From NCBI GenBank assembly GCA_021613375.1, contig CM038720.1, forward strand, positions 4,922,462-4,986,461: DNA of 64,000 nucleotides. Reading direction: 5' to 3'. The notes beneath the pieces were generated by a model, which saw nothing but the letters and a program-made list of their open reading frames with translations, searched no databases and was not told where the DNA came from. The DNA comes from Megaleporinus macrocephalus (taxonomy: Eukaryota; Chordata; Actinopteri; Characiformes; Anostomidae). Of this stretch, positions 55,276-64,000 are shown piece after piece (position 1 is the stretch's first letter; the number at the start of each line of letters is the position of its first letter). Both the position numbers and the translations under genes were made by a program.

Positions 55276-56096
55276 TAGGCGATTTCGGACGCACCCCTTG
55301 TCTCGCCTGTTAAAACCAGATCTGATGCGTCTGACGTTAAGCACGGGAGACAAAACAGCCGACGCAGCCGCATGCCAGGGCTGGGGTCGGAGAAAAGGTC
55401 TCCATGGCAGCCGCTCTTTCTTTTTCACCGCTGCTGTACTTTTGGAGAGCGTGCGACAATTAAGACAACAATACGCCCCAAATTGAGCTCTCAGTTTTCA
55501 CATAAAGGGTCTAGACTTGCAAGGCCAAAGTTCAGACCTCCAGCGCCGGAGTCTTTTTGTCAGAATTCAGCTTATTAAACGTTCAAGGAAGTTTAAGGTC
55601 TGTCACGTCCTTCACCGGGAGCTCGTTACAAAGGCTGACATTGTGGAGCACAGCCGCCAGACAGCGAGTCTCAAACAGCCTCCGCTTTCCGACTCCACTT
55701 CCCTGGCTTCAGCGAGGTCCTGCTGTGTTAGTCCTCAGTAGTCATTGTGGTGTATTGTTGTGTTTTTATTGTGTTGCTATGCGGTTGCTCTGGTGGCTCC
55801 CGTGAACAAGCAGTGATAAACGTGGTAAGACAATATTACTCTGTATTACTCTGCAGTTACCAGAGTCGTTGGCTTCGGAGCTTAAATGTAGTAACAGTAG
55901 CAGCATTGGGATACTGATGCCGTTCACACCCACAGATGGAGCTTAGCAGCAGCAAACCAAATGCTGATGATGATAACAAGGGTGACTTTTTAAGGTGGGC
56001 TTTTTTAGGGACTTTATGGTAGTGGTTGATATACTGGTTGGAGTTCCACACAGATTAGCACAGAGAACACAGTGTACAGGTCATATATTACCCTCT
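55276..56096. other. unique island, no exon accepted
   Basis: Positions 55300-55740 are single-copy and GC-balanced. Short frames occur in several phases but none has a recognisable domain or supported splice sites. Confidence 0.4.
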
Positions 56097-57438
56097 GCTT
56101 GGTGCTGTTGGTTGGTGCTGTTGGTCAGTCTTGTTTATCAGTGCTGTTGATTCTTGCTGTTGATCAGTGCTGTTGGTCAGTGCTGTTGGTCAGTGCTGTT
56201 GATTGGTGCTGTTGGTCAGTGCTGTTGATTGTTGCTGTTGGTCAGTGCTGTTGGACAGTCTTGTTTGTCAGTGCTGTTTGTCAGTGCTGTTGATCAGTGC
56301 TGTTTGTCAGTGCTGTTGGTCAGTGCTGTTGGTTGGTGCTGTTGGTCAGTGCTGTTGATTGGTGCTGTTGGTCAGTCTTGTTTGTCAGTGCTGTTTGTCA
56401 GTGATGTTTTGCAGTGTTCTTCATCAGTACTGTTTGTCAGTGCTGTTGATTGTTGCTGTTGGTCAGTGCTGTTGATTGTTGCTGTTGGTCAGTGCTGTTG
56501 ATTGGTGCTGTTGGTTGGTGCTGTTGGTCAGTGCTGTTGATTGGTGCTATTGGGCAGTGCTGTTGATTGGTGCTGTTGGTCAGTGCTGTTGATTGGTGCT
56601 GTTGGTTGGTGCTGTTGGATGGTGCTGTTGGTCAGTGCTGTTGATTGTTGCTGTTGGGCAGTGCTGTTGATTGGTGCTGTTGGGCAGTGTTGTTGGTTGG
56701 TGCTGTTGGTTGGTGCTGTTGGTCAGTGCTGTTGATTGTTGCTGTTGGTCAGTGCTGTTGATTGGTGCTGTTGGTCAGTCTTGTTTGTCAGTGCTGTTTG
56801 TCAGTAATGTTTTGCAGTGCTCTTCATCAGTACTGTTTGTCAGTGCTGTTGATTGTTGCTGTTGGTCAGTGCTGTTGATTGTTGCTGTTGGTCAGTGCTG
56901 TTGATTGTTGCTGTTGGTCAGTGCTGTTGATTGGTGCTGTTGGTTGGTGCCATTGGTCAGTGCTGTTGATTGGTGCTGTTGGGCAGTGCTGTTGATTGGT
57001 GCTGTTGGTTGGCGCTGTTGGTTGGTGCTGTTGGTCAGTGCTGTTGATTGGTGCTGTTGGTCAGTGCTGTTGGTCAGTGCTGTTGATTGGTGCTGTTGGA
57101 CAGTCTTGTTTGTCAGTGCTGTTGATCAGTGCTGTTGATTGGTGCTGTTGGACAGTCTTGTTTGTCAGTGCTGATGGTCAGTGCTGTTGATTGTTGCTGT
57201 TGGTCAGTGCTGTTGGTTGGTGCTGTTGGTCAGTGCTGTTGATTGGTGCTGTTGGTCAGTCTTGTTTGTCAGTGCTGTTTGTCAGTGATGTTTTGCAGTG
57301 CTTTTCATCAGTACTGTTTGTCAGTGCTGTTGGGCAGTGCTGTTGGTCAGTGATGTTAGTCAGTGCTGTTGGTCAGTCTTGTTTGACAGTGGTGTTGGTC
57401 AGTCCTGTTGGGTAGTGCTGTTGGTCAGTCCTGTTGGG
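56097..57438. repeat. 13-bp minisatellite, about 103 units, with higher-order repeats
   Basis: Alternating 13-bp units GTGCTGTTGGTCA and GTGCTGTTGATTG, G/T-rich on plus. The distinctive run with TTTGCAGTG and CTTCATCAGTACTG occurs near 56405, 56810 and 57290, showing block duplications of roughly 0.4-0.5 kb. Because three units are 13 codons, Leu/Val/Cys-rich frames stay open. They start at many positions and are not genes. Confidence 0.96.
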
Positions 57439-58129
57439 CGTGACGTGGTCTCAAGTCGGCTGCTCCTATCTGGCTTAGAATCCAATATTGCCACTGAAGG
57501 AAAAATAGATGTTACTTATTTATTTCTACATTCAAACTGCACAAAAAAATGTTTGTCAAGCACGGTAGCTACATGAGGCAGTGAAGACAAAGAAATAGTA
57601 GACTACCTTAAGACTACATTAAATCCACATCTTATTTGCCAAAATTGACTTTGAGCAGCTGCAGATCTTAGAATATAATGTTTGTGTAATTTCTTGTAAT
57701 TAACAGGTGAGAAATAGTCACTGTATTTGGTGAAGATGAAGCTGGATTCGTGTTTCTGTTCCACCTGTAATGGTGTGCGGGTGCCAGGATGAGGCTGCTG
57801 GGTGGAATGGTAATTTTGAATATGAAGTCAGGAACAAGAAGTTCAGCGCTCCTGAGATTACTGAGCGGGACTAATATGGTGTTTGTTGCCAAAAGCCATA
57901 GGTTCCATGTTTGAGCCTCATTAGGGAATCGGTGGAAAATCCAGTGCAACACATTTCATAGCTGTATCGTTACCATATCTTACAGCCTTACTTAGGCTAA
58001 TAAACCAGACCTCGCCAGACTACACAGTGTGGATAGTGCTGTTATCCAGATGATAAGGTAGTTCCAGTTTTAGTGTAAATGTAATCTTAACCTTAAGCCT
58101 GGGGTTACCCTTTAGCTTGTAAATGTAAT
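57439..58129. other. unique sequence, nothing recognised
   Basis: No tandem structure and no supported exon. Confidence 0.4.
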
Positions 58130-58345
58130 GTTTAGTTGTAAATAAATAAATAATGTGTAAATGTAATGTTTAAATGTAATGTTCTTTGATATGTTACATG
58201 ACCACCTTCCCATTGGAAAAACTTAAATAAATAACACATAAATAAATAAATATTGTGTAAATGTAATGTTTAGTTGTAAATAAATAAATAATGTGTAAAT
58301 GTAATGTTTAAATGTAATGTTCTTTGATATGCTACATGACCACCT
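58130..58345. repeat. short array of the 38-bp unit with a 137-bp duplication
   Basis: GTAAATAAATAAATAATGTG and TAAATGTAATGTTTAGTTG units. The segment TGTTCTTTGATATG with CATGACCACCTTCCCATTGG occurs at 58181 and 58318. It uses the same monomer as 58812-59776 but lies outside the TIR element. Confidence 0.88.
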
Positions 58346-58469
58346 TCCCATTGGAAAAACTTCCAAAATGGTGTCCATGTTTGGGACATAGCCTAAAATA
58401 TAGGCCCCCTCACCCATTACTAGCTGGGGTAAACAAAAGGGTGTCCTGAGATATTTTACTTACCCTGTA

Positions 58470-60365
58470 TATACATATATATATGAGTGGTTCTTCAATT
58501 GTGGGTTCTATTGCCATTTTTAACTTTTGTAATGCTTAGTTTTATAAAATAATGCATTTCACTTGAATTTCATTATAAAATCACACTTTTAGACTAAATT
58601 CTATTTAATTTCTACATAATTTAAAAGATACTGATGGTGAAATTGAAAACCTGTCATAACCATCAACAAATGTCATTACCATCTGAACAGGTTATGTGTT
58701 GGTAATGACGTGTTGCGGTAATGACACTTTTCACTTTTTTAAGAAAAATGTTAGCTAGGCCATGGATTTACTAAAGCTAGTTAACAGCTAGTACAAGCTG
58801 CACTTTAAATACACATAAATAAATAAATAATGTGTAAATGTAATGTTTAGTTATTAATAAATAAATAATGTGTAAATGTAATGTTTAGTTGTAAATAAAT
58901 AAATAATGTGTAAATGTAATGTTTAGTTATTAATAAATAAATAATGTGTAAATGTAATGTTTAGTTGAAAATAAATAAATAAATAATGTGTAAATGTAAT
59001 GTTTAGTTATAAAGAAATAAATAAATAATGTGTAAATGTAATGTTTAGTTGTAAATAAATAAATAAATAATGTGTAAATGTAATGTTTAGTTATAAAGAA
59101 ATAAATAAATAATGTGTAAATGTAATGTTTAGTTGTAAATAAATAAATAAATAATGTGTAAGTGTAATGTTTAGTTGTAAATGAATAAATAATGTGTAAA
59201 TGTAATGTTTAGTCGTAAAATAAATAAAAAATGTGTAAATGTAATGTTTAGTTGTAAATAAATAAATAATGTGTAAACGTAATGTTTTGTTATAAATAAG
59301 TAAATAAATAATGTGTAAATGTAATGTTTAGTTATAAATAAATAAATAATGTGTAAATGTAATGTTTAGTTGTAAATAAATAAATAATGTGTAAATGTAT
59401 TGTTTAGTTATAAATAAAAAAATAAATAATGTGTAAATGTAACGTTTAGTTGTAAATGAATAAATAATGTGTAAATGTAATGTTTAGTTGTAAATAAATA
59501 AATAATGTGTAAATGTAATGTTTAGTTGTAAATAAATAAATAAATAATGTGTAAATGTAATGTTTAGTTGTAAATAAATAAATAATGTGTAAATCTAATG
59601 TTTAGTTGTAAATAAAGAAATAAATAATGTGTAAATGTAATGTTTAGTTATAAATAAATAAATAATGTGTAAATGTAATGTTTAGTTATAAATAAATAAA
59701 TAAATAATGTGTAAATGTAATGTTTAGTTGTAAATAAATAAATAAATAATGTGTAAATGTAATGTTTAGTTGTAAAGTACTGCCGTACTGATGTAAACGG
59801 TAATGACTCTGAATAAATGAACTCTATGATCAGGAGCAATACACGATTCAGTTACTCCCATTTACACACATTAACATGTCACTCCTCACTTATGTGCTCC
59901 CTTGTGAGTCTTTGTTTCCATGGTTACAACATAAACAAATGCTACCTTCAAATAGTTCCCTGCAGAAGTCATACACTGTTGCGGTAATGACGGTATTGTT
60001 GGGGATGATAATATATTGCTCAAAAATATGCATAGGTACAAATATGAAAGTAAACAGTACATTTAGTTTCTTTTTAAGTTTTTATGAAACTCATATTGTG
60101 ACCATTTTCATAAATTGATCATTTTTTAGCATTTCATTGGGCCCAGACGTTTTAAAGTCTGTGTTGGGGACAAGGTAGCAAAATATTGATGTTTAAATCA
60201 TTATAAAAAATGGAAATCATAATTATTTTGGTGGTGTTTTTTTTTTTGGTGATGCAATGACTGATCTTTTTAATAACTAAAATGTTTGTAAAGTAATTTT
60301 AACACAAATTTATAACCTAGGGACGTAAAAGTTCCCCTAAATCAAGAATCACCCATATATATGTA
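58470..60365. mobile_element. TIR-bounded DNA transposon, non-autonomous, about 1.9 kb
   Basis: The left end (ATATATATGAGTGGTTCTTC, then AATTGTGGGTTC) and right end (CCCCTAAATCAAGAATCACC, then CATATATATGTATA) are imperfect inverted repeats, both running into short TA tracts. The motif CGGTAATGAC recurs on both sides (58720, 59790, 59980). Another copy of the right end is at 15737-15812, also against a TA tract. No transposase recognised; superfamily unknown. Confidence 0.65.
58812..59776. repeat. 38-bp minisatellite with (AAAT)n core, about 25 copies
   Basis: The unit contains TGTGTAAATGTAATGTTTAG and TTGTAAATAAATAAATAA. Length varies by 4 bp through the AAAT count. It sits inside the 58470-60365 element. 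Confidence 0.95.
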
Positions 60366-61754
60366 TATATAAAATTGGAATTGGATAGTTGAATTAAATA
60401 GTATTTGCTATTGGCTGAAAGGAAAAATGGTATTTATGTAGTCCTGGTAATTACGTAATTACTTGATACAGTAATAATAACGTCTAAGATACAGTAATAG
60501 CTATAGATACAGTAATAATAACGTCTAATAACAAAGTCTAAGGTTTAACCCTTTAAATGCTCATACCCTCACGAGATTGAGGAGCTGCAGGTGTGGTTGG
60601 GCGTACAGCCAGCCGGCGACGGAGGGGTTAACGAACGCTAGCCAGCCCTGTTTACGAGTATGTTAATTGTGAGTGGGTTTAATTCGGCGCTGACGCTCGG
60701 CTGCGGCTGCTACGGCAATTTGTGATTGTCAAAGTTTGTCAGGCAGGAGGCCGAAAGCGGGCGCGGAGAGATGGAGGGATTGATTTAATGTTTTCATAAA
60801 CGCGCTCCGCTGCTTTCGCAACCGTTCCTAATGGGAGGAGGCATCAGAATTCCGAGGGAGGCCGTATTATCCTTCAAATGGCTTCTTTTTCTCCCCGCGC
60901 AGTAAAAAGGAATGGAGAATGAGGAACAGGAGACGCCTTCTCCTCCGAGTTTACATCATCCCGGTGACAACTGAGAGGAGAAGAAGAGGAAGACGAAGAA
61001 GAAGAAGAAGAGGAAAATCTTTAACCGGATTCATAGCCTATTCTTATTCATTTCTCCGGCTCCGGAATGTGTGCCAATTAAAAGGTTCCGTTCCTGTAGT
61101 GAAATATATTGGCTCAAAGTAACATTGACTCTCGACTTCAGGGCCTGTACTTCCAGCGTAATTGCCTTTGGGGAGTGATAGAGAGCGGCTGAACGGAGAC
61201 TCGGTAATGCAACAGAAGCCTGGAGGAAGAGGAGCGGGGACTGAGGGGAATGTATGAGGTTGTACAACATGGGAGGAGAAAAAAAAAAAAAAGAAAACGG
61301 CGGACACGGAAAGGCTAGGGCCGGCTGGCCGAGAGCTGGACGGTCAATGTCTTTTAAGCAGGTTGTGAGGGAAGCAGCGGCTAATGGGCGAGGCTGCGGC
61401 CGAACGTCCTCTCCATTAGAATGCCGCCGTGGCCTAATTGCCCAGCCGAGCCTGACCGATTCGGGTAGACTGCGTCGGGTCATTATCACAGCTGCAGTGA
61501 AGAAAAGCAGCCGGACGCGGCTGTACAAGCCACTGTGTTTAAAGAGGCTGCACGTACAACAACACGGTCCAGCTGTAAACGTTAGCCGCAGCAGGGCGCA
61601 CAGACACAGGCTGCCGTCAATAAACGCTCTAAAGTTTTAGTCTTTCGTTTAGAAATTCTAATATTTGATATTTAATGTGAGATTTAGAGGAAGGTGATGA
61701 TTTATAAGCTTAAAATAGCTGATTGATAGAGCAGTGAGGCTTGAATTTGACCTT
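60366..61754. other. unique islands, candidate conserved non-coding sequence
   Basis: Positions 60540-61660 are single-copy (GGGTTTAATTCGGCGCTGAC, CCATTAGAATGCCGCCGTGG, GGTCATTATCACAGCTGC). A (GAA)n stretch at about 60975-61012 and an A run at 61279-61292 produce the Arg/Lys and Phe runs in frames at 60919-61640. Those frames overlap on both strands and are not accepted as genes. Confidence 0.45.
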
Positions 61755-62560
61755 ATTTATCAAGATAATTCTTGCTAATGATGCTAATGGGGTTTCCAAT
61801 GTAACGTTAGCATCGAGCTAACGGTTTTTATTATTTTACCATTATAACAGTACAGCTAATTCTTCCTAATGATGCTAATGGGGTTTCCAATGTAACGTTA
61901 TCATCGAGCTAACAGTTTTTATCATTTTACCCATATAACAGTACAGCTAATTCTTCCTAATGATGCTAATGGGGTTTCCAATGTAATGTTAGCATCGAGC
62001 TAACAATTTTTATAATTTTACCCTTATAACAGTACAGCTAATTCATGCTAATGATGCTAATGGAATTCCCTCTGTAATGTTAGCATCAAGCTAAGAGTGT
62101 TTTAATTGTCATTTTAAAGTAAAGCTAATTCTTGCTAATTATATTTTTAATGTAATGTTAACATCATACAGTTTTTTTATCATTTAACCCTTGCAACAGT
62201 ACAGCTAATCCTTGTTAATTATGCTAATGGTGTTTTCTATGTAATGTTAACATCAAGCTAACAGTTTTCTTAGAATTAACCTTTACAACAGTAAAGCTAA
62301 TTCTTGCTAATTGTCTTAATGGGGTTTCCTGTGTAATGTTAGCTAATTTTTGATGAGTATACTTTTAATGGAATGTTACTATCAAGCTAACAGGTTTTTT
62401 GTAGCATTTTAGCCTCATAACAAGAAAGCTAGTTATTGCTTAAGATGATAATGTAATTTTTCATATAATGTTAGCATCAAGCTAACAGCTTTTTTTATCA
62501 TTTAACCCTCACAGCAGTAAAGCTAATTCTTGCTAATTATGCTAATGGGATTTCCTATGT
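61755..62560. repeat. about 90-bp degenerate tandem repeat, 9 copies
   Basis: Units contain TCCTAATGATGCTAATGG, GGTTTCCAATGTAACGTTAG and CATCGAGCTAACAGTTTTT. The first three units are close, later ones diverged and shortened. Each better unit carries GTTAGC-(5 nt)-GCTAAC, a perfect 6-bp inverted repeat. Confidence 0.92.
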
Positions 62561-62834
62561 AATGTTTTGTTTAATGGTATTCCTGTGTAATACCATATGT
62601 TTAATACTGTGATGTCAGAGCAGACGAGGACATGGGACACATAGCGCTTTAAGCAAATACTCTATTATTGAACACAGCACCATGGCCAGACGAGCTGGAC
62701 GCTACAATGCTTCTTATGGCCAAACACCATGCTCGATATAATAATACTCTTTAGTTACACTTATACTTTCAGTAAATACTTCAATTCAATACTTCAACAC
62801 AGAACGTTATAGTGGACCTTATGAGTTTTTTAGT

Positions 62835-63060
62835 TACCTGCCAGTTGTGGGCTGAAGGTTAGGGATCTGGTCTTGTGACCGGAAGGTCGCCGGTTTGATC
62901 CCCTGGACCAACAGCACACAACTGAAGTGCCATTGAGCAACACACCTAACCCCCAACTGCTCCCTGGGTATTGCAGATAGGTCTGCCCACCACTCCAGCC
63001 AAGTGTGTTCAATGCCCTCCAGTGTGTATGTTCACTAGTGTGAGAACTGTTATGACCCCT
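62835..63060 (+). mobile_element. tRNA-derived SINE (second family)
   Basis: Head with GAAGGTTAGGGATCTGG and B box GGTTTGATCCC at 62892-62902, then the conserved GCCATTGAGCAACACACCTA and CCCCCAACTGCTCCCTGGG. This combination is typical of teleost tRNA-derived SINEs. The tail is not evident before the adjacent LINE fragment. It is not an intact tRNA gene. Confidence 0.75.
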
Positions 63061-63114
63061 GCTTGTAATAGCCTTATCTTTATTTTTGTTGGCGGCCATG
63101 TTGTGTGGATTCTT

Positions 63115-63805
63115 TGCTACACTGTGTGCAAGTTCACTTCCCAAATTCACTCCACTGCTGCACTCCCTTCACTGGCTTCCTGTAGCTGCTCGCATTCAGT
63201 TCTGATGCCTACAAAGCCAAGAATGGACCAGCTCCTTCTGACCTTATGGTGATGGTCAAAAGTTGATCCACACCTTGAGCCCTTCACGCTTCAAGTACTG
63301 CTCGGCTTGACCTGCCATCACTCAAGATTCATTGAAGACACGTGACAAGACGCTTCTGTGTCCTGGAGCCCAGATGGTGGAACGAACTTCCACTGGCTGT
63401 CCAAACAGTGAACTCTCTCACGGTCTTCAAACGCAGACTGAAGACCACCGTCTCTTTGTGAAGCACTTATAAACACTGATCTACTGAAGCATTGGTAGAA
63501 ACTGTAACTGACTTGATCTTCTAGGAACTCTGGATAAGTACTGCACTGATACTGTATGTAGTGTATTTATTCTCTTCTCTGTAGGTCTTCCAGTCTTGCT
63601 AGGTGTTGCTCTGTGTCTAATCTTATATATTGTTTTCTTCTTTCTAAGTATCAGCACTGGCACTTGTTTATGGCAGTGTTTGAGCTCAAGAGTAGTCTGG
63701 ACTTAAACCTGTTTGAACTCGATAGAGATACTCATACTCTGACTGAACACATAGCACTTATGTAAGTCGCTCTGGATAAATAATAAATGTAAATGTAAAA
63801 CGCAA
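63115..63805 (+). mobile_element. L2-type LINE, 3'-terminal fragment
   Basis: The C-terminal end of ORF2 is readable in two frames: LHWLPVAARIQF, then AKNGPAPSDLM, HASSTARLDLPSLK and WWNELPLAVQTVNSLTVFKR (then RLKT). It is disrupted by stops and a frameshift near 63204. The 3' end AAGTCGCTCTGGATAAATAA with ATGTAAATGTAAA is the usual L2-type tail. Inactive, 5'-truncated. Confidence 0.85.
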
Positions 63806-64000
63806 ATGTACATGAATGACCAACGAAGACCATCAAGTGATTATCTTCAGAGACGTTCAGGGTCCTCTCGTTTGACCTGACCTAGAAGAACTCCTGCCCA
63901 GACCAGACGAAGCTTTGTTTGATTCTATAAAGTCGCTGTGGGACATGGGGACGGGTTTATTTTGGGGAGTTTAGGGTTAGTTTTGTAGATTTTTGGTTTC
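63806..64000. other. unique sequence to window end
   Basis: No structure or exon seen. Confidence 0.35.

Noticed and set aside
56072..57576. Series of Cys/Val/Leu-rich frames resembling membrane proteins
   Set aside because: Direct product of the 13-bp minisatellite; starts and stops are arbitrary.
61031..61640. 165-residue minus-strand and 128-residue plus-strand frames
   Set aside because: Mutually overlapping on opposite strands, with poly-Phe/poly-Lys from an A tract; no homology recognisable by eye.

Overview
The window looks like teleost fish nuclear DNA, either a large intron or a gene-poor intergenic region. This rests on the interspersed repeats that can be recognised: a tRNA-headed SINE with a GGAT tail, a 5'-truncated RTE/Rex-type LINE with a GATG tail, an L2-type LINE 3' end, Tc1/mariner transposase remnants, a hAT-like element, a Harbinger-like MITE and several foldback elements. 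Very long dinucleotide tracts and minisatellites support it further. The foldback families suggest an otophysan fish (characin, catfish or knifefish group), but that is only an inference. There are no operons, rRNA, functional tRNA or CRISPR arrays. I found no convincing exon of a cellular protein-coding gene. The open frames are low-complexity repeats, transposon debris or chance.

The dominant feature is tandem repetition. I count about 17 separate minisatellite or satellite arrays, roughly 21 kb or a third of the window. By region: 24 bp (757-1929), telomere-like (6665-7274), 37 bp (7275-9261), about 32 bp degenerate (15830-17185), 49 bp (18145-21258), about 175 bp satellite (22045-24270), 49 bp (24970-25650), 33 bp (33405-34545), 35 bp (37180-37800 and 38880-40678), 73 bp (40970-41935), 20 bp (43901-44480), 13 bp (56097-57438), 38 bp (58130-59776) and about 90 bp (61755-62560). 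Two paralogous blocks of about 160-bp monomers lie at 14150-15090 and 51795-52570. Several arrays show higher-order repeats, meaning blocks of units were duplicated.

Mobile elements lie between and inside these arrays and give readable histories. A solo LTR (2769-3377) sits in one copy of a duplicated block and is absent from the other. A LINE (48532-49202) splits a dispersed repeat with an 8-bp target duplication. A hAT-like element (30810-31567) splits a Tc1/mariner remnant. Foldback elements at 5185-5675, 32757-33070, 42250-42944 and 52614-53213 differ by inversion or shuffling of their internal segments. The 20-bp array at 43901 is an amplification of the head of the adjacent SINE, including its A-box-like region.

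The remaining single-copy islands (for example 1-756, 4300-5150, 5720-6640, 9530-10790, 13380-13930, 17190-18140, 21400-22000, 34840-35720, 47710-48390, 50120-51118, 54270-54560, 55280-55740, 60540-61660) have balanced composition and homeodomain/POU-like AT motifs. They look like candidate conserved non-coding elements. That needs a cross-species alignment and is an inference only.
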